Assembly (NCBI GenBank): GCA_009925955.1
Contig: RFPX01000036.1
Span: 1-9,668, forward strand
Direction: 5' to 3'
Length of the DNA stretch: 9,668 nucleotides
Origin: Betaproteobacteria bacterium
Lineage (GTDB): Bacteria; Pseudomonadota; Gammaproteobacteria; Burkholderiales; Burkholderiaceae_C
Part shown: piece by piece, positions 6,562 through 9,668 of the stretch
Layout: every line of letters starts with the position of its first letter
Numbering within the stretch: position 1 is the first letter of the stretch
Made by a program: the position numbers and the translations under genes
Notes under the pieces: model-generated
Seen by the model: the letters and a program-made list of their open reading frames with translations, nothing else
Databases searched by the model: none
What the model was told of the DNA's origin: nothing

Positions 6562-7698
6562 TCAGGCCGGCTGTACCTGCAGCGCGCAGCGCTGCGGCCA
6601 CACGCTCTTGGGCTGCTCGCGCGAGGCGTCCAGGCAGCCCCCATCGGCGTACACACCCTGCGGGTCGCGCAGGCGCATCATGCGCTGCAGCACGCGGGTA
6701 CGCGCCGCCGCGTCGGCTTGGGTCGCGGCCACGCAGGCCTCCACACGGGCCTCGTCCATCTGCCACTCCTGGTGCTCGTCCTGGTAGGCGCCATCACGCC
6801 AGTGGAAGATCTCGATGCACTTGTCTTCCAGGGTGTAGGGCTGTTCATGCTTCCAGAAGTTGCTGAACAAGCCGCCCCCCATGTAGATCACCCAGGATCC
6901 CTCGTAGCCCAGCGCGTCTGACGAGCGCTCGTCGGGGTTGCGGAACCACAGCCGGTCCCCAGGCACGAAGTAGCGCGCCGGCACCGGGCTGTCGTGTGAG
7001 CCGAATTCGTCGAGGAAGACATCGTGGAACTCGCGCGAACGGATGGCGCGACGGCGGCAGCGCGCCTCCAACTGCGCCAACTGGGCGGGGTTCACCTGTT
7101 CGAGCTCCTCGGACAAGCCCAACAAGATCACATACTCGCTGGCCCGGTAGCAAGAAAAATCGTAGAGCTGCCCTGTCACCGAGGGCTGGGTGGCCGCACG
7201 CAAGGCATCGGACAGGGACTGGCCGGGCTGCAAGAGGAAGCCCGCTTCCTCGTCGTAGGTCCAGTACTGGTCGGGGCGCTCTGCGGCCAGGGTCTTGAAG
7301 GCCACCGCGGTGCGCGCGGCGGCACGGCAAATGCGCCGCTGCACCCGCACGTGGGACGCGAAGGCGCCCAGGCTCTCGAATGTGAACACCTGAGGCCCCC
7401 CCAACAGCGCCACGGCAATCTCGCGTTCCAGCGCGCGGTCGAGGTCGTGCACCACGGGGTCCAGGGCCTGGCGCAGGTTCAGGGTGTCGTGGCCCGGCAT
7501 GAGGGCTTCGCGCGCCTCGGCGCGCAGCACCAGGCTGGTGGAGCCCTGCGGCCCGGGCAATTCATGCCAGAGCCGGTGGGACAGGCCCAGCACACCCTCG
7601 AGGTAGTCGGCCACCGCACGCGAAGCGGATGCGTCCGGGCGCGCCAAACGCACCCCGGTGTTCATCCTCACGCCTGCGATCAGGCAACCCATGTCCAT
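6562..7698 (-). CDS. Tgl-like protein (resembles Bacillus protein-glutamine gamma-glutamyltransferase)
   Basis: Residues about 130-285 of this 378-aa protein resemble, from memory of the Bacillus subtilis Tgl sequence, the spore-coat cross-linking transglutaminase. YWTYDEEAGFLL (145-156) parallels YW.V.PEGAL.L; YDFSCYRASEYVILLGL (179-195) parallels YAFECATAIVIIYYLAL around catalytic Cys116, giving Cys183 here; YFVPGDRLWFRNPD (243-256) parallels FFLGDCLYFKNPE; and WVIYMGGGLF (269-278) parallels NVILLGEDKYF. Not conserved: Glu115 of Tgl aligns with Ser182, and Glu187 aligns near Ser268, with Glu266 two residues away, so activity may differ. The first ~120 and last ~80 residues are extra relative to the 245-aa Tgl. 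There is no signal peptide or membrane segment. The start ATG 7696-7698 follows AGGAGG by eight bases; the frame is open a further 66 codons but lacks coding character. The gene converges on the hydrolase and is divergent from prfB, with no operon partner. Biological role unknown; no spore genes are nearby. Confidence 0.72.
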   Translation of the reverse strand: MDMGCLIAGVRMNTGVRLARPDASASRAVADYLEGVLGLSHRLWHELPGPQGSTSLVLRAEAREALMPGHDTLNLRQALDPVVHDLDRALEREIAVALLGGPQVFTFESLGAFASHVRVQRRICRAAARTAVAFKTLAAERPDQYWTYDEEAGFLLQPGQSLSDALRAATQPSVTGQLYDFSCYRASEYVILLGLSEELEQVNPAQLAQLEARCRRRAIRSREFHDVFLDEFGSHDSPVPARYFVPGDRLWFRNPDERSSDALGYEGSWVIYMGGGLFSNFWKHEQPYTLEDKCIEIFHWRDGAYQDEHQEWQMDEARVEACVAATQADAAARTRVLQRMMRLRDPQGVYADGGCLDASREQPKSVWPQRCALQVQPA

Positions 7699-7706
7699 CG
7701 ACCACT

Positions 7707-7712
7707 CCTCCT
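7707..7712 (-). promoter_or_regulatory. Ribosome binding site that decides the Tgl-like gene start
   Basis: On the minus strand this reads AGGAGG, eight bases before ATG 7698-7696. A second in-frame ATG follows at 7692-7690. The site argues against any start further upstream in the open frame. Confidence 0.75.
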
Positions 7713-7881
7713 GACCCCCCGCGGCGCGCCCTTGCGCCCGCGTGGCCTGCTGCGAAACCCATGCTACGGGGCATGCGTCCATTCGTGCGCCGGGGAAAAC
7801 CCAAGGGCCAGCCGCCCTTTGTACAGCCGAGCGTGCGAAAATCGCGGGTTTCCCCCAACGGCGCCGGACTGCAGCCCCATC

Positions 7882-8986
7882 ATGGACATCGAACAAATCA
7901 ACGCCATCGGCAACGCCTTGGTTGACCTCTCCGAACGAACCGAACAGCTTCGGGGGTATCTTTGACTACGACCGCAAAGCCCTGCGCCTAAACGAGGTCA
8001 ACGCCGCCCTGGAAAACCCAGCCGTTTGGAACGAACCCAAGCGTGCCCAGGAATTGGGCCGCGAGAAAAAGTCGCTGGAGACGGTGGTCGAGACCATCAA
8101 CCACCTCTCGCAGAACCTGCGCGACAACACCGAGCTCTTTGAAATGAGCAAGGAAGAGGCCGACCTCGATGGCCTCAAGGCCATCTCGGACGAAACCGAA
8201 AAGCTGCGTGAGACCGTGGAACAGCTCGAGTTCCGCCGCATGTTTGCCAACCAGGCCGACCCCCTGAACTGCTTCATCGACATCCAGGCCGGCGCCGGCG
8301 GCACCGAAGCCTGTGACTGGGCCTCCATGCTGCTGCGCCAGTACCTGAAGTACTGTGAGCGCAAGGGCTTCAAGGCCGAGGTGATGGAGGAAACCGAAGG
8401 GGACGTGGCCGGCATCCGCAGCGCCACCATCAAGGTCGAAGGCGACTATGCCTACGGCCACCTGCGCACCGAGACCGGCGTACACCGCCTCGTGCGCAAG
8501 AGCCCCTTCGATTCGGCTGGCGGGCGCCACACCTCGTTTGCCTCGCTGTTCGTCTACCCCGAAGTGGACGACTCCATCGAGATCGAGATCAACCCCGCCG
8601 ATGTGCGCACCGACACCTTCCGCGCCAGCGGCGCAGGCGGCCAGCACATCAACAAGACCGATTCGGCCGTGCGCCTCACGCACATCCCCACCGGCATCGT
8701 GGTGCAGTGCCAAAACGACCGGTCGCAGCACCGCAACCGTGACGAGGCCTGGGCGATGCTGCGATCGCGCCTGTATGAGCACGAGATGCGCAAGCAGCGC
8801 GAAGAGCAGCAAAAGCTCGAGGACAGCAAGACCGACGTGGGCTGGGGCCACCAGATCCGCAGCTACGTGCTGGACCAAAGCCGCATCAAGGACCTGCGCA
8901 CCAGCGTGGAAATCTCCAACACGCAAAAGGTGTTGGACGGCGACCTGGACAGCTTCATCACGGCCAGCCTGAAGCAAGGCCTGTAA
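7882..8986 (+). CDS. prfB: Peptide chain release factor 2 (RF2), expressed through a programmed +1 frameshift
   Basis: RF2 recognises UGA and UAA stop codons on the ribosome and triggers release of the finished peptide. Translation starts at ATG 7882, reads 27 codons to Leu27 and meets an in-frame TGA at 7963-7965. A +1 shift there continues with Asp28 in the long frame to TAA at 8984-8986, giving 367 aa against 365 in Escherichia coli. Key motifs are intact: SPF tripeptide at 207-209 (KSPFDSAGGRHTSF), which reads the stop codon, and GGQ at 252-254 (SGAGGQHINKTDS), which enters the peptidyl transferase centre. The C-terminal GWGHQIRSYVLDQSRIKDLRT is family-typical. The long frame is also open upstream of the shift site (from 7742), but that part is not used. 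No strong Shine-Dalgarno is seen before 7882. The gene is followed after 17 bp by pepN. Confidence 0.97.
7951..7966 (+). promoter_or_regulatory. prfB programmed +1 ribosomal frameshift site
   Basis: The run CGGGGGTATCTTTGAC is the classical RF2 autoregulatory site: an internal Shine-Dalgarno-like CGGGGG, a three-base spacer TAT, the slippery CTT, then the TGA stop followed by C. Compared with the E. coli site, only the first base differs (C for A). When RF2 is scarce, slow termination at TGA lets the CTT-bound tRNA slip forward one base and decoding continues at GAC (7964-7966). High RF2 favours termination after 27 codons. Confidence 0.97.
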
Positions 8987-9003
8987 ATTTTTCGGAGACT
9001 CTC

Positions 9004-9668
9004 ATGCGCGAAGGCACCGCTCCCATCACCGTCAACCGACTGGACTACCGCGAACCCGACTACTGGATTCGCAGCGTGGACCTCACGTTTGACCTCGACC
9101 CGGCCAAGACCATCGTCGCCAGCAAGCTCGAGATCGAGCGCAACGCAGCCGGCGACACCGCGCCCGCCCTGCGCCTGCACGGCGAAGACCTCAACCTGCT
9201 GCGGGTGCTGGCCAACGGCGAGAGCGTGAGCTTTCGCCACGAAGACGGCATGCTCGTGATCGACACGCCCCCAAGCGTGGCCAAGGGCGAGCGCTTCACG
9301 CTGGAAATCCGCAACACGGTGGCGCCGGAGAAGAACACGCAGTTGAGCGGCCTGTACACCTCGGGCGGTGGCTTCTTCACCCAATGCGAGGCCGAAGGGT
9401 TTCGCCGCATCACCTATTTCCTGGACCGCCCCGATGTGATGGCCGTCTACACCGTCACGCTGCGCGCGAACAAGGCCTTGCTGCCGGTGCTGCTGTCCAA
9501 CGGCAATCTGGTGGAACAAGGCGAGCTGGACAACGGCCGCCACTACGCCAAGTGGCATGACCCCTTCCCCAAGCCCAGCTACCTGTTCGCACTGGTGGCG
9601 GCCGACCTGGTGTGCCGCGAGCAGCACGTGCGTACCCGGGCCGGCAAAGACCACCTGCTGCAGGTTTA
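9004..9668 (+). CDS. pepN: Aminopeptidase N, M1 family (N-terminal part, cut by window edge)
   Basis: The 221 visible residues are the N-terminal beta-domain of the gamma/betaproteobacterial PepN type (full length about 870-900 aa), a cytoplasmic zinc metallopeptidase that removes N-terminal amino acids from peptides. Diagnostic matches to E. coli PepN: GLYTSGGGFFTQCEAEGFR followed by ITYFLDRPDVMAVYTV, LLSNGNLVEQGELDNGRHY, and WHDPFPKPSYLFALVA. The Gln-Cys-Glu-Ala-Glu-Gly-Phe stretch (residues about 127-133) contains the conserved glutamate that binds the substrate's amino terminus. The zinc motif HEXXH and the GAMEN exopeptidase motif lie beyond the window. The ATG at 9004 has GGAGA five bases upstream and lies 17 bp after the prfB stop with no terminator between, so the two are probably cotranscribed. 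Confidence 0.95.
   Translation, partial: MREGTAPITVNRLDYREPDYWIRSVDLTFDLDPAKTIVASKLEIERNAAGDTAPALRLHGEDLNLLRVLANGESVSFRHEDGMLVIDTPPSVAKGERFTLEIRNTVAPEKNTQLSGLYTSGGGFFTQCEAEGFRRITYFLDRPDVMAVYTVTLRANKALLPVLLSNGNLVEQGELDNGRHYAKWHDPFPKPSYLFALVAADLVCREQHVRTRAGKDHLLQV

Noticed and set aside
7699..7881. Promoter or small gene in the prfB / Tgl-like divergent gap
   Set aside because: GAAAAT near 7835-7845 has no -35 at proper spacing, and the small CATGC/GCATG repeat at 7760-7775 is too short to trust; I see no credible small gene.
7699..7896. N-terminal extension of the Tgl-like protein to 7896
   Set aside because: The extra 66 residues have no family character, would overlap the prfB start, and lack a ribosome site comparable to AGGAGG at 7707-7712.
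7742..7963. Upstream part of the long prfB frame as a genuine N-terminus
   Set aside because: RF2 begins MDIEQINAIGNAL in the other frame and enters this frame only after the shift; the upstream residues have no RF2 similarity.
7024..7965. A 313-codon plus-strand frame ending at 7965
   Set aside because: Only its last 27 codons are real (the prfB zero frame up to the regulatory TGA); the rest is antisense to the Tgl-like gene.
1..9668. tRNA, rRNA, CRISPR, insertion sequence or phage elements
   Set aside because: No spaced repeats, transposase motifs or tRNA-like sequence were seen by eye on either strand.

Overview
The window is GC-rich with strong G/C bias at third codon positions. The proteins look like those of a betaproteobacterium, most likely Comamonadaceae or a near relative (inferred from protein style and codon use, not from a marker gene search). 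I find eight protein-coding genes, two of them cut by the window edges. There are no rRNA or tRNA genes, insertion sequences or CRISPR arrays, and no gene-free stretch longer than 300 bases.

Left part (1-4798, minus strand): a four-gene catabolic operon. In transcription order it encodes a feruloyl-CoA synthase-like acyl/aryl-CoA ligase, a thiolase, a periplasmic branched-chain-amino-acid-type ABC substrate-binding protein, and an acyl-CoA dehydrogenase of the long DmdC-like type (truncated). The enzymes suggest that a carboxylic acid, plausibly a phenylpropenoid such as a hydroxycinnamate or another aryl/alkyl acid, is bound in the periplasm, activated to its CoA thioester in the cytoplasm, and shortened by beta-oxidation. 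The hydratase and 3-hydroxyacyl-CoA dehydrogenase steps and any ABC permease are not in the window; they may lie further downstream.

Middle (4799-6534): a divergent control region and a plus-strand pair, a TetR-family regulator overlapping an alpha/beta hydrolase by 38 bp. The control region carries two near-identical copies of a dyad-symmetric sequence, one beside each divergent gene. This is the expected architecture for a local repressor that controls both the catabolic operon and itself. The ligand is plausibly a substrate of the pathway or its CoA ester (inference).

Right part: a minus-strand gene (6562-7698) converges on the hydrolase across a 27-bp gap that holds a hairpin. Its product resembles the Bacillus spore-coat transglutaminase Tgl, which is unexpected here. 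Divergent from it are housekeeping genes: prfB (release factor 2) with its intact programmed +1 frameshift site, followed 17 bp later by pepN (aminopeptidase N), which runs off the right edge.

Most noteworthy are the paired TetR operator candidates, the Tgl-like protein with a conserved cysteine but altered partner residues, and the ligase/thiolase/binding-protein/dehydrogenase operon as a possible uncharacterised aryl- or acyl-acid catabolic system.
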